Shown: positions 44,597-57,234 of the stretch, one piece after another | Numbering within the stretch: the first letter of the stretch is position 1 | How the letters are laid out: each line of letters opens with the position of its first letter | Source: Sthenelais limicola | Lineage: Eukaryota > Annelida > Polychaeta > Phyllodocida > Sigalionidae | DNA length: 64,000 bases | Assembly: GCA_942159475.1 (NCBI GenBank) | Contig: OW804095.1 | Location: 57,316,773 to 57,380,772 of the forward strand | Direction of reading: 5' to 3' | Notes under the pieces: generated by a model | What the model saw: the letters and a program-made list of their open reading frames with translations, nothing else | Databases searched by the model: none | Told to the model about the DNA's origin: nothing | Translations under genes and position numbers: made by a program

Positions 44597-45936
44597 GCGT
44601 CAGCCATACGTCCACACTGGCATAACTGTTAACTGCTTACCACTAACCACACAATTTCTTGGGAGCAGAACTAATTTTTTTTCTTATGACATTAAACAAT
44701 GCTACAAGTAGAAATACTTCATCTAATCGCGTTCGTATTCAAAATGCTTCTCTAGAAGACTATTAAACCTGTAAATGTTTATTTTGTTATATATAATATA
44801 TTTTTCTGTGAACTGTTATTAATAAGTGAATTTTATTGTATATTTGTATATAGTATGTACTTTCACATCAGCTATTTCATACTAACAAGAAATTTTACTT
44901 TTATAGTAACCCTAATAATCATATTTGTTTACATTCATTCATGATTCAAGATTACCATGAATACATATCTTCTATTTAAATCCTTTAAATACTCTCCTCT
45001 CGTTTTTATGGATTTAACGAATAAGTTTAAAAACTGTGATGTTATTACTGCCGAAGAGGAAACCTGATACTTAAACGTCGGGGTGTTTACTGGGTCTCCG
45101 CGGAGTCTTATAAGGCTGGTATCTGAAAAAAATGTCAAGCACGGAATAGCGTTCGAATGTTGTTGGCCCCAAACACTCAAACAGCATAGTAACCACGGTT
45201 TGAAACTGATACAATTGGCCTGCCTTTCGAATCTTTTAAGCATTATAAGCAATCTTGGCATTGTCAAAAATTTTATGTAATCGGCCTAGGAATTCCCTGG
45301 ATTTGTTTTGACCATACTCACGGAGACCATGTCCTAGTGATGTTTACCAAAATATCTCACCGACAACCGATATATTTACCCTTAAAACAATCAGAATTCA
45401 CACAGGATAGATATTGACAGTGAGTTTTATATACCACTTTGAGTCCGATCTGGACCAGCCACTCATTGACTCTTTCATTTCGATTCTAGTTTAATCTCCT
45501 TTGCCTATTAGCATTTGTCTATTAGAGCTTGTCTAGACTTAATGGTAAATTAAGCTGAATTGTTCAAATGCCTCTCGAGTATTAATTGACCTATATTTTG
45601 CTGGTCTGGGTTAAGACGTACTGTGCATTTACTTATATTCAAATTGTCATTAAAGCTTGGGGGTAGTATATCATTATGCTTTGCCTCCTAGGTTGTGTCG
45701 ACCCTTGAGTTTGTTTTCCTATTAACGGCCAACTGAGCTGATTTTGCCCCAGAGCACAGTGGCAAGCCCTTTATTACTTAAAATCATGTCTTTTATTTTA
45801 CCCTTGAAGGTAAAAGATAATGGCACATTTCTTGGCATTTAGTATTAATGAGGCAACTATAGGGATCTGTGGTTATTAATTAGTGCTGTGCCCGCCGTTT
45901 GTTATATGTTACCCTTACGCGGCTTTGTATTTCCAG

Positions 45937-46051
45937 GCCTAGTGAGGAACCTCGGAATGTAAATGAGCTAATTTTTAATCAAGCCCTGATTGGTCCTGGA
46001 TGGTCTCGCCGACCTAGAAGCAGACCTCGTGGCCAAGAATCATTTGTATAA
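45937..46051 (+). CDS. PROM1: Candidate alternative last exon of prominin (weak)
   Basis: After acceptor GTATTTCCAG, and in the phase left by splicing exon 24 at AA-GTAAGC, 38 codons are open: PSEEPRNVNELIFNQALIGP and further to SFV, then TAA. The basic SRRPRSRPRG stretch is the only notable feature. It may be chance. Confidence 0.22.
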
Positions 46052-46839
46052 TAGATTTTTGGTCTGACCGATGGTAAAGTATTAAAGAGTCTCACAGGTT
46101 TTCGAAGGCCTTGGTTAGAGCTAGTAAAACAGCAACAACCTGCGCACTTTGCTAGCTTCTCACGAGAACACTGTGTCACCATATTACTGACAGGGTGATT
46201 AATTTAGTGTTTGAAGGTCTACCAGTGCCGGAATTAGCTATTTAAAGAAATAATTCTAAGCAATTCTCTCTGCTTTGCTCAGTCTTGGACTGGGTATCAG
46301 TATCAGTACAGGGACAATCGTTATCCGAGCTGCAGCTCGGTGTACAAAATAGCATTACGAGTTCTGTATCTAGGAACTGACAAACTGGTCTTTATTCTTC
46401 CGACATTTTCTCTTAGATTTAATTATTCATTAGGATTGAAGAATAGTGGAGTTTATTATTTATCACCACGCCTTGCGTTGGTCGAGGGAGCTTGCCTATA
46501 CTGAGCCGCATGCGAGACATCTCAGGCTTTTGTCTCAGCCTACTTTTCTAGCAGCAAAAGCTTTTTAACTGCTGCTATTCACTCATAGACTACTACTGAA
46601 ACCGTTGATGACATGTCAGAATGACCTTTGGCGCAAGTCTATTACGAAAAGGTCTGTTTCTGACTCAAAAACTACCCAGTAAGATGATTGTGCTTATGGA
46701 GAAAGTTCGCTATTTATTAGTCAACAATAGCTGTATAACAACTGAGGGGATATTTCACGGTTGAATCTTCGGTGGTGACTTCACTTTCTTTTAATCTTTC
46801 CTGTTGTCATCTTTACTTATCTACTTCATCCTTTTGCAG

Positions 46840-46861
46840 TAATCGTCCTGGAAGGTACTGA
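46840..46861 (+). CDS. PROM1: Candidate alternative last exon of prominin (NRPGRY)
   Basis: Acceptor CCTTTTGCAG precedes a short run that, in phase with the AA-GTAAGC donor of exon 24, replaces the last K-stop by N-NRPGRY-stop. It is tiny, but both splice sites are strong. Confidence 0.35.
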
Positions 46862-49790
46862 AGGGAATTTCTCTGAGAGAAAAGCTGCCTGTTTCAAGAT
46901 TCACTTCTTTCTCCGGATAAGATTATCTCCAAATCTTTCCTGCTTGCTTTTAAACATTTTAAAATCTTTCTGAGTTACCTGGCTGTGGCTCTGTACAGAA
47001 AGTGTCTTCAGTTAAGACAGCTCTCTAGGAATGTAAACCTAGTCAACTGGCTGAAGAACCAAGATTTTTTTTTATTAATAATCCATGGATGGTTTGTGAG
47101 TATTTCCAAAGAAAGAAGGCAGATATTATTGTAAAAAAAAGCACCAACCAGCTATTAGCTTTTGTATTGTGTTCAAATACTCAACCATTGCCTTGACAAG
47201 AATTGTAAATCTGTAAGTCTGTCCACACATTTGTTGTGTGCAATATTTTACTTTAGATAATGATGCAAGGGCCATAATGTATCTTTTGACACGAATAATG
47301 GCTTTGTTTAATGTGATTGTACTGTTATAAAACCTAAGCCGTATGAGTATATTTTGTTAAAATGAGAATTATGTGGAGCGATAATATATTGGTCGGTTGT
47401 GAAATGAATTTTGATACGCGGGGAGTACCATGAATCGCCATTTACAAAGTCCCAGTATTCTACCTATATGAACAATATTTTTGTCATTGCACTACGAGTT
47501 ACATTAGCATCGTACGTGTGTATAACTCAAGTCTATATATTACTAAACATTTACGCTGGAATAAAAGTCAATGTTGAGGTATATAGACTCATTATCAAAG
47601 TCCCTATACTTCTTACATTTTAGCTTGGCACTAAAGAGGATTCTGTCTCCTAAATCATCATTTACAATATACACTGACGTTTCTTCATTCTCGCTCCAAT
47701 TTTTTTCGCGATTGATTATTCACTTTCCTTTTCCATTGAGGATTAACTAAAACAAGACCGTCCCATGAATAAAAACATTTGCTATGTGTAAGATTCATTT
47801 TCTTTCCCTGCGTATTTTGAATTTGCCCAACTTTTTATATCTGGGATAATTAGGGCCTGGTGGAATTAGCGCGTGTACCGATATTCATTATGTTCATATG
47901 TTGGGCAAGGCGGGCGGGCGGGTTGTGGTTTCCTTTGGTAAGTTTTAGTAAATGGTAATCATAAAAATACATATTTCTCCATTTGGTGGATCTGTTCTAT
48001 TAGTATCATATGCAAATCTATATTTCTTGGGGTGTCCCGTTTTGCTACGATCATATTCTACAAACCTAGAATAGAATGAAGGTAATCTATAGTGTTCGTA
48101 TAGGTCTTGATACGTTAGAAACTTAAAACCATGTTTGTACTCGAGATAGAAAAACAAACTAGATGTGCTAGTTTGGTCCCTGTTTGTACCACATCACATT
48201 GCAGACTTATTTTGTATTCGAATCTCACCTCTACATCCGTGTCCCGTGCAGGGTCGGAATGACTGACTGCATATAATTGTAGGCTTACGGTTAGAATTTG
48301 TATTTTAAGGACTATTTATACATGACACTATTTTACATATCGCTTTGTTCTGTGCCGTGTATAAAGCCTGTGATAATAGAAGCTATTTAAGATGAATTGA
48401 TTGTTCTGTCAGAAGCAAAATGTACCTCCTAGATACAATGGGATAAATATTTACATCTGTAAGATTTATACACGGTATTGGTCATAGACAAAGTTCATTT
48501 ATTTAAGAAACCAAAACTTTATAAGGATGTGACACATTTGTATTAACAATTTCAATGTTTGCATAATTACATTCTTTTTAAGAACTATTCCTGGCGCATT
48601 ATCATGTATACCTGATGCAAGAAATTTGTCTTTCCTTTAGGAATTTTTCGTATTGTACCGTTTTCTGTTTATCTATACCGATTGATGCTGTGTGAAAGAA
48701 ATATTCCGTCACGCGATATACTTTCTTTGTATATTAAGTGATCCTTCGCTGTACAATGCCTTCGGGTAAATTATAACATCACCTTTACCCCATGTCTGTA
48801 TAATTCTATGGCTTTTCAGATTAGTTTTCCTTTACTGCAGTATCGCTGTATACTTGATGTAGAATTGCATTGTGAAGGAATTCTTGAAATCAAACAAATG
48901 TAGTACAATTCTATTCAATATCCACGTCCTGTCTCGCTCAGGGAGAAGTATTTTCATTATCATTAGATCCACCATTTGTCAAATTTCTGGATTATGTTCA
49001 CATAAATTACTAAACAAGCGTCCATTTGTACGGTAGCCCAAGCTTTTTGCACCTCATGTATTTTTATCCCAAATGTACAATTCATAAATTACTTTCTATC
49101 AGTATAAATTGCTCCGTTATAGACAACGGCCACCTCAACAGGTCTTTCTTAATACCATAGAGCATTAATTCCCATCATATTTAAAAACTCGCTGAAACAT
49201 TATGGAAGTATTTTTCGAACACATGATGGTTACTTTTTTCACATCGTAATTTAGAAATGTTGATCATTTTTGTCTTATGTCTCAAGATTTGTGCCTTGAA
49301 TCGTCACGTTGTCTACAGCACTGCGTGTATAGAACATTTGGGCAATTCTTTTTACATCCAGTCACTAGGAGTGTTTACCAACCAAAATTATGGAGTATAT
49401 TTTCACTTATAGCCTAGATTATGTGTAATGTTTATACGAAAGCCATGTAACTGTCTCGTCCCCTAGTGTTCTTCGATTCAACAATTATTGAAAGAACAGT
49501 CAATCTTACGGTGCCTTCAATTGCTACGGTCAGGAATTTTATGTACTTGGTATTATAAAGAGCGGAATGCCCTATCAAGCCGACTGTCTGTATAATGTAT
49601 TTATTGAAGACATAGTTTTTGCATATGAATGTTGCCTTTGTCCAACATGACCCATGTAATTAGTAAATGAAAGTGTGGCTGGTGCTGCACACTATGTGAT
49701 GTGCGAGTATAATGTACATGTATATATAATGTATCTCGCACGCTTGTTAATTTTGTACACTACTCGCGATAAACATTTTGATGAAAAGAA

Positions 49791-51867
49791 TCTTCGGCTC
49801 ATGTCTTTATTGTCGATCCTCTAAAGGTTTTGAAAGGGGAAATTCTTCTCCATCTTCCAAAAGCGGAAAATTGATCGAAACGCCCAGCTACATGCACTTC
49901 TAACACTTATTAAAAAGTTAAACGGAGTTGTGCTTTTTTTCTACGATCGATATTTGTCAGACTAGAGTCAGCCCCAACATGGCCCTTATATCTCTTAATA
50001 ATGGAATTTAGTCCAGGCCATCTGGTTTGACCCAAAACAAATTGTAAAAGGATTTATTTTTGTGGGATCCACTTAGTTATACGTACCCTTTCACCAAAGT
50101 TTGCCGAAGGGAAATTTACTAAAATCGCTACTAGGAGACCCGACTTAACATTTCTCAATAAATATATCTCCTACGGCTTAACTATCAAACCAATAAAACT
50201 AGACAACGTTTCCTATCTTTTGGCTAAAGAATATGCATCTATGCCAATAATTTCCAAAGATATAACGATTGTATAAACATTTTAAAATCGTTATATTAAA
50301 TTACCTACATTCATGACTGAGCAAGCAAAGAGCGTAGCTCATTAAATTAAAGCCCATAATTGATAAAGGTTTATTTTAAAGGATGTGTAATACATTTTTT
50401 TTTGTCCATTATATTTTCTGGTTGCGTCATAGTTGATAGTAATTTAAATAATGCATACATAAGTTATGCATGTTAATGCGTACATAAGTTATGATGGTCA
50501 GTGAACATCATCACATCCTTTTCTATGACTAATGAATAGCTTCCTAACTACGAAATAATCAAACCGGGTGTCTTGATCATGCCATGTTAGATTTAAGAAT
50601 TTAAAAATAAAGAAATTTAATTGGGACTTCCCTCCACCTGGATCTGAATTTGAGACGGACCTCCCTTCATTTATGAACAAAGGCCCCGTACTAAGCTGTA
50701 TACACCAGCTCCTATCGGAGAGCTGATGTTGAGGGGTGTATTACTGTATGGCGCATTAACTGATTGAGTGAGTAGCAACACTCAACTAAGGATTAGCCCG
50801 AGGAATTCTACCGGTCTCAGCTCTATTTTGCTTTAGTTAGTCGCTCCAGTCAGAGCGCAACGCAATGTTTTTCTATGATAGAAGCGAAGCCCCCTCTGAA
50901 TACTTGTAGGCTGCACCATTTACGAGCTAAATACTTGGGTCTATAATTACTTCCATCATAAAGCATCGAAATGATTTGCGAGATACTAATAGATGTATTT
51001 TATAACATTCCCCACTGTTTTTATGCACGGTAGGCCAGGGAGGCCTACTGCCAATGGCGGCAATTGACTAGCGCCACGTGTAAGCTCCTACAACACTAAT
51101 TTACTTTGGGCAAAAAATGCCAAAACACGAATTCTTTTCTTCTCATCATTGCTGTTTAATTTCATAGCAAAATAAACTTAAATTTGTATAGATTTGCAAA
51201 ATATCCGCACTATCTTCAACGATTTTAAGGTACTTCCGGTACCCACAACACCTTGCAAAATGCCTGTGGGCATTCCTGCCAGATTTCTTCAGAATGATGG
51301 CCAATGAGGGCTTATGTAAACCTTCTCATTTAGTGAAACGAATGGCCATCCGATATTTATTTTTTGCTCTGCATATTTGTCAACGTATGTACTTTCATTG
51401 GGAATATTAAAAATCGGTGGTTAAAGCGTTTTTCTATTACAACTCTACTCGGCCAGAAGTGGGTGAGTAAACACCACTGTTCATGCGGTTCTGCTCAATG
51501 CGGTTCTGGGAGCCCGGGCTACTAAGGATACGATCATAAATGTTGGGATTTTGTTGTCAAGACTGACTTAAAAAAATATCATGGGTTGAGTTTAATGCAA
51601 AGTTGTTTTTTTAAAACTAGATTTCGAGGAAATATAATTAAATACATGGAATTATGGTGACAGTTACTTTTATTAAGTTATATCATACATGGAGCTCATG
51701 CAGAATATCATGAAATGACTACCCTAACCCACCCCTTGTTGTTTGAAGCCCAGTATTACATAGTAGGCTTCAACTATATCCGAGCATTTGATTACAGCAT
51801 ATCCCCAGACCCCGGTATCAGATTATTCCCTATGAAAAATAAAAACCCAAGAATAATGGCCTCCTTC
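49791..51867. other. Intergenic/3' region between prominin and PSMD12
   Basis: About 2 kb without a recognised gene. On the minus strand a poly-A signal (TTTATT on plus at about 51668) could end PSMD12. Confidence 0.5.
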
Positions 51868-52077
51868 TCAGTGAAGTTTGTGCACCATCTGTTCCTTAGT
51901 GATGAGGTGAGTGGTTTTATTGACGAGGGACATGACAGCGTTGATGTTATGTGACCATTCATTGAGGACGTCATTAGGATCCTTGCTCCGTCTAAAATGC
52001 ACCAATCCATCAAGACGGTCGATCTTGGCAGTGACTGTTTTGTTAACAACGAGGTTGGAGAGGAATTCTTCAGTATC
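51868..52077 (-). CDS. PSMD12: PSMD12 exon 11 (C-terminus)
   Basis: Seventy codons including [23 protein letters not shown] through [20 protein letters not shown] to KEQMVHKLH. This is the winged-helix end of the PCI domain and the C-terminal helix. Acceptor GTTACACAG. Confidence 0.95.
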   Translation of the reverse strand, partial: DTEEFLSNLVVNKTVTAKIDRLDGLVHFRRSKDPNDVLNEWSHNINAVMSLVNKTTHLITKEQMVHKLH

Positions 52078-55000
52078 CTGTGTAACAATAAATGAGCATA
52101 TATATGGAACGTATTCAGAAGAATAACAGGGTCTCCGCCCTTTTGGAAGAAATTGAAGGCTTTTCAAGGCCCATATCAATGATTTCTGAGAAAATTAATG
52201 ACGGGACCAGTGGGTTGTAGTTATTATTTTGCATAGGCCGATCATGTATTTAACAAGTTTTATATTCATAGATATGTAGAGTAGATATTTCCTACAAATG
52301 ATAACCCGGTATGTACATTTTGTCAGTGTTTTATTTCCCGACTAGTTTCGGCATAGGGTTGCCTTCTTCAGGGGACTGTCATATTTCGTATCAATCACCG
52401 TTTTTCAACTTTTACTATATGACAATGATTTATTCTGTGGAAGGTATGAGAGGGACGAATAAGGGGAAAGTGTACACTAAGAGACAGATATTTCGAATTT
52501 CAAGGCCATTTAATGGATTCTAACCGGATTCAAGGCCCAAGTAATGATTTTCCAGGCCCTTTGACCAAAATGCCCACTTTCCAGGCTTTTTCAGGCCTTG
52601 AATTTATTTTCCCACATTGAAGGCTTTTCCAGGCCCCGCGGAGACCCTGAATAAGGATGAAGACAACTATACAGGGGTGCTAGAAAAACGGATCCAAAGA
52701 GTAGCAATACTTACAGCTTCAGTGAGATCGAGCAGTTGTGCCATCCTCTTCATGTGAATTCTGGTGTAGTACTTGGCCATAACACGAATATTCTAGATAG
52801 ACCAAATGTTGTTTCAGTGTGGGTTCAACTTAAATTTAGTAAAACAATAAAGAAGGAGACATTTCTTTCAGATCTAAACGTGAATAATTGGATTAATCAT
52901 CGACTGTGTGTGCATGTTGAGAACTATCCTTTATAATTATTAACATTTCCATACAAAAGGTATTTCATATCGCTTCATACGACGCAATCAAGTTTGTATA
53001 AACGTATTTTGAGGACTGATTATACTGTTATATCAATAAATATTTGAACACACAATATTGATAATCGTTACTGGCTGTAATTTTCTAAATAAATAACTGC
53101 CTATCGTTAGTTTTTAACCCCGAGAATACAGAAAAATCAGCAAAGTATAACAAGCTTACATGCTCCACAACTCGAATTTTGAGATCTTTCCACCTCTTGT
53201 TACCACCCTCGGTTTTGTTGGGAAAGACTGCGTTGGCAGCGTTTGTCAGAGGGCCATTCCTCAACTCCTCCTCGTAATCGCGACACAGGTCACGCCAGTT
53301 CATAAGCTCAGAGGTCACAAAGAGTGAAAGCAAATCTCTGGAACGTAAAAAGAATAATTGAAATTCCTGTATTTTCTCTCTGTCCCTCAGAGAGCATGTA
53401 CTATAATATTGTCGATATATAATATTCAAGAACAGTATACCGCGGCATTTTAATTCAAACAGAAACAAATCAAATTACCTACCGATATTTGGGAATGTCT
53501 TCAAGCGCCTTTTCCTCAAAGACACGGTGGATAAGATCTGATTGTTCGTTATCGAATGGAGCCAATATCAGGTAGAGTATAACACATTTAAGTCCCTGGG
53601 ATAAAAATAAGTAGTATGCATGAGTTGACAGGTAGTCCAAATATTCACATCGATTAGTCAGGGCCAGATACTTTAAAAAATCTAGTATTCCATTTTCAAA
53701 CAAATGTAACTATTTTTTCAAGTTTAAAAGAGCCAATAACATAGTCTTTAAAATTCATTTGGGTTCAACCATATAGACAAGAAAATGATAAAATAACCTC
53801 TTGTTGTTTGGTGGTGTCATCTTTCACGGATGTAGAGCTTGAGATGGCCCGGAAATGTTTACAGATAGATAGGTATTTCTCATCGTGTTGGTCAAGCTCG
53901 ATCATCAACTCATAGAATTTAAGCTTCAGCTCCTGAAACAAGGAAAATATTCATAACATGACAAATACGATCATAGCAAATATAGTTGCGTCCTCTGGAC
54001 TGTATAACAGCAGTTTCACATCTTTGCAAAGTGAGAGACTGTCATTGTTAGAGGAAGCTGCGGGCCGGCCAGAGCAAGATGTCCATGAGGGAGACTTGAC
54101 ACCCGTCTCATTTCTCCCGAGACTTGACACTTGAAACCTGTGTCATTTCTCCGAGTGGACTCACTTGGATTTCATAGCCTAGGTGTCTCATAGACCTTTC
54201 AAGACTTAGAGACTACGGACATCCTCCTTCGAAACTCCAGGCTGCTCTAGTTTATCAGGGGAGTCACTACGGTACCTTGTTAATTAAAATATAAATATGT
54301 TTGGGCATCTGTCACCTATATCCATATATGCCTTACGCAATGAAATAATAGTCATACCATGTACATCACTGAGTACGCTTTGACTAGGCCTAGTCTAGGG
54401 AAAGGGTGCTTTGGCAGTAGGATGCTTTGACCAAACCCCCAGTGGAAGACTATCATAGTGAATTTATTCATACGGTACTGTTTCGGGGAGACATAATTCC
54501 CAGATTTCGATATCCCGCAGTCCACATAATTCCCATAACAATTAGGAGATGGTCATACTTACATCAGTGTCACTATCTTCGAAGAATTTAATACTGATTT
54601 TCTTGCTGATGATCTGTGTGCGAATATAATCTTTTTTCGCTAGACAAAGACGCATTTGCTCCAGAATAAATTCCACTTTCTCACGCTTCTCCATAGAACC
54701 AAACGTCTCAACCTTAAAAGGGTCAAATAAGATTATTTGAAGAGAAAAAAAAACTCACGAACATATATGCGAATGATATATTTTATGACTTTTGATATTT
54801 ATGTACCAGAATACAAGAACAGAGTAGGCCTATAGAGGCCGAGAAGGTTTACCTGTAATTCCTGTAAAATATTGGCAGCTTCTGTGATATTGCCTTGGTC
54901 TTCTTTAATCTTGGCGAGAGTTCTTGTTAATCGAGCCCGCTCAATCTCAACATAAATCTGAAAAAAAAACCACGACGTGTCCTCACTTCATTGACGTTAA

Positions 55001-56328
55001 ACAAATACCTAGCAAAATTGTGAAATCTAACCATAATAATTTCGATTTCGATTAGATCTAGTCATTCGTTGGAAGTAACAAACGGAGAAAAAATAATATA
55101 ATAACTATGTGAGCTTTAAAAAAACGTCATTTGTCTGTATGGTGCCTCACCTTGCCTGCGGTGACAGTGCGGAGTGTGTCGATGAGTTTTAGCTTGGTTT
55201 CCATATTCGGCGTCTTTTCGACGTAAGTACATGCTTCTTGGACCATGTTAGTCACAGCCTTCAGAGAGAAGACATTATCAATTAGCCAAAGTTCATGTTT
55301 AAAGTACCGTAGCATATTATGCCATTTATGGACCTCAACAGTCAAAAGTGAGTTCATGTAATCAGCATACATACATTATTTTTTTGCAATGTAGGACATG
55401 AGAAAAGATTCAAAATTATAAATTATTATTTCGTAAGAAACATGAGCGGAAACACCCAGATCAATAATGTTGGTTCACATTTGCATTAGCCTCATCCCTA
55501 GGTAGGCCTACAGTTTCCACCCTGACTGTGAGGAGTACCTCATCCCTTTTTCTTTAGTTTACCTGTTTAAGTTGTCCTCGACGCTTGGTAAGGAGAACAA
55601 CATTCTCATTCAGCAGGTCCCACTTCTTACTTTCATGACACATTTTCACGATTCCCACCAGTATTCTACTCGTTGAATGCATGTCAGCTCCCTGTACAGA
55701 AAAAGGTCAATTAGGCCTAATGCAATATGGGTTAATTCTTTTCCCATTTCAATTTTCAGGGGTTCAATCGGAGGGCTGACTAAGTTTGTTATGCTAAGTT
55801 AGGGTATTATATTATAATCGATATAATCGTTTGACTAAAGAGCGACGAACAGGCTAGCCTAGTCCTATAAGCGCCCAATGTAGGCCTATGTATAAGCTAT
55901 GAGCCTAAAGCCAAAGGCTAAAAATTAAATTAAATAATTCGAAAAAATGTACGGAAACTAACGTTAGTAGGCCGGGGGTCATACCATTTATTATTTAAAC
56001 TACAACAATATATCACTCACCGTTCTGGTCTGTTTTTCCAATGCTAACAACGTGTCAATGCCTTCACCAATTCTTCCAGCCTGAAAAGCGAGAGATTCAC
56101 TTACAAATATAATAATAAGGTCCTTCATTGTGCATGGGCGATAAAGGGGAAATTATGACTTGCAAAATGCCGGCTGAGTATTAGTATTTACTTGTCTTTT
56201 CCGGCTGTTTTCATAAGAAAAGCAGGTACGATACATACCTTAGCAAGTTTTTCAGCTTCTGGAAGTTTTTCGTCGACGGTGGAGGCGTAATCCACCTCCA
56301 TTTTCACTAATTTTCCTTCGTCCGTCAT
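51868..56328 (-). CDS. PSMD12: PSMD12/RPN5, 26S proteasome regulatory lid subunit, full gene
   Basis: Eleven exons on the minus strand: 56239-56328, 56021-56080, 55563-55691, 55151-55258, 54853-54957, 54563-54712, 53798-53932, 53483-53595, 53160-53337, 52715-52792 and 51868-52077. Together they make 1356 nt, 451 aa plus stop, close to the 456 of human PSMD12. The protein starts [20 protein letters not shown]. Residues 1 to about 240 are helical repeats. The C-terminal part is a PCI domain, including '[16 protein letters not shown]' and '[10 protein letters not shown]', and it ends in '[21 protein letters not shown]'. RPN5 is a scaffold of the proteasome lid near the deubiquitinase RPN11. All key regions are present and all junctions keep phase. 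Confidence 0.95.
52127..52649. mobile_element. Non-autonomous hAT-like DNA transposon in PSMD12 intron 10
   Basis: The ends are inverted: CAGGGTCTCCGC at 52127 and its complement GCGGAGACCCTG ending at 52649, each followed inward by related AAGGCTTTTC-AGGCCC sequence. AATAA flanks both sides, a possible 5-bp duplication. Ends of the form CAGGG...CCCTG are common in hAT families. It contains one of the CTGAnGA hairpin motifs. No transposase. Confidence 0.65.
52341..52373 (-). repeat. CTGAnGA/GAAAC hairpin motif, copy D
   Basis: CTGAAGA, GGCA/TGCC stem around the loop ACCCTA, GAAAC. Same stem-loop as copy A at 25724. Confidence 0.5.
52715..52792 (-). CDS. PSMD12: PSMD12 exon 10
   Basis: Twenty-six codons, [20 protein letters not shown] then LDLTEA; conserved PCI core. 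Acceptor CTATCTAG; donor GTAAGT. Confidence 0.93.
53160..53337 (-). CDS. PSMD12: PSMD12 exon 9
   Basis: Encodes [20 protein letters not shown] and onward to [13 protein letters not shown]. One base completes the Arg codon split with exon 8. Donor GTAAGC. Confidence 0.95.
53483..53595 (-). CDS. PSMD12: PSMD12 exon 8
   Basis: Encodes [20 protein letters not shown] then [17 protein letters not shown], a near-diagnostic RPN5 stretch. Acceptor TATCCCAG; donor GTAGGT; ends phase 2. Confidence 0.95.
53798..53932 (-). CDS. PSMD12: PSMD12 exon 7
   Basis: Forty-five codons, [20 protein letters not shown] through [20 protein letters not shown]. The donor GTTATT is non-consensus but GT. Acceptor GTTTCAG. 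Confidence 0.9.
54563..54712 (-). CDS. PSMD12: PSMD12 exon 6
   Basis: Fifty codons, [20 protein letters not shown] through [20 protein letters not shown]. Acceptor TTTTAAG; donor GTAAGT. Confidence 0.95.
54853..54957 (-). CDS. PSMD12: PSMD12 exon 5
   Basis: Thirty-five codons, [20 protein letters not shown] then [15 protein letters not shown]. Donor GTAAAC. Confidence 0.95.
55151..55258 (-). CDS. PSMD12: PSMD12 exon 4
   Basis: Thirty-six codons, [20 protein letters not shown] then [16 protein letters not shown]. Acceptor CTGAAG; donor GTGAGG. Confidence 0.95.
55563..55691 (-). CDS. PSMD12: PSMD12 exon 3
   Basis: Forty-three codons, [20 protein letters not shown] through [20 protein letters not shown] to KQ. 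Acceptor CTGTACAG; donor GTAAAC. Confidence 0.95.
56021..56080 (-). CDS. PSMD12: PSMD12 exon 2
   Basis: Twenty codons, [20 protein letters not shown]. Acceptor TTTCAG; donor GTGAGT. Confidence 0.92.
56239..56328 (-). CDS. PSMD12: PSMD12 exon 1
   Basis: Thirty codons from [23 protein letters not shown] then [10 protein letters not shown], followed by donor GTATGT. KMEVDYSxTVD is shared with vertebrate PSMD12, which fixes the start. Confidence 0.95.
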
Positions 56329-57228
56329 CTTGCTTTTTGGTCTGTATACTCGGATGTCGCTCAACAGCTCGCCGACTCACGTATAGTCTCGCGCATGGCG
56401 AGAGGAGACTCGGAAGCCGCTGCTGCTGTGTACCCTCGCGAAACTCAACTTTCTAGATCTACAGGAAGACAAACCTTTGACGTTCACTCATTTATCTGTC
56501 GCTTGGCCTCACCATGTTAATGAAAGAGTATAGAGTATGTATGCCGCTATCTGTAGAAGAGGTGAGACGATTTCTTTTTTTATTTTTGTGATATGTTGCT
56601 TGCTTAATTATTACCCATCCTCCTCAAGGACGAGAGATAACATTAGGCCTAGCCTAGGCCTAAGCATTAGCAGCCTAGTCTTACAGCACGACGTGCCTGA
56701 GACTGAGGACTATATGGGCCGGAGCATCATAGACATAGGGATAGTGCAGAGTGATAGACCATACGCCCATGGAATCACAGATGAATGATGCACAGATGCA
56801 CGTTCAATATTAATCTTCCCCAACCCAGAGATCTCGAGATCTCCCGATCTGTTAACCTCTGATCTTTTTGCCAATTTTGCTACAATCTGATATCGACATG
56901 AAATGTAAGTAGAAAGATGGGTGGCTTTCTCCATGTCACATGGTCAGAAGTTGATGCATCAATCTAATGTGAATAGCATCTCAATATGATGGAATTTTTC
57001 AAATTGTGAAAAGACATTGGCATGTCATTGCAGGGTTTGCTATTAACACTTGATCGCTCCAGGCAACCAAAATTTCGTAAGGACTAGTCTATAGGCCCTA
57101 TACTATAGGCCTAGGTATAGCCATTAAATAATTTAAGCCAATTAAGGCCCATGACATGGACACTTTAGAAAATATAAAATTCTATCGTTTAATCCGGAAT
57201 GTGTAGGCTAAACAATACCATACCGGTA
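56329..57228. other. PSMD12 upstream region
   Basis: The first 100 bp upstream of the ATG is less AT-rich than its surroundings and lacks a clear TATA box, as for a housekeeping promoter. Several TAGGCCTA palindromes lie within and just beyond. No other gene recognised. Confidence 0.45.
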
Positions 57229-57234
57229 CTTACA

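Larger units (their letters stand above)
44597..49790 (+). other. Prominin 3' region (3' UTR and candidate alternative last exons)
   Basis: No long ORF. Two short candidate terminal exons are noted separately at 45937 and 46840. Poly-A signals AATAAA occur near 47549 and 47768. Beyond about 47.8 kb the sequence is AT-rich, with no gene recognised. Confidence 0.45.

Noticed and set aside
44304..44711. 135-codon ORF and an antisense 82-codon ORF over prominin exon 24
   Set aside because: Alternative frames of the GC-rich tail exon; the phase-consistent frame is the prominin one.
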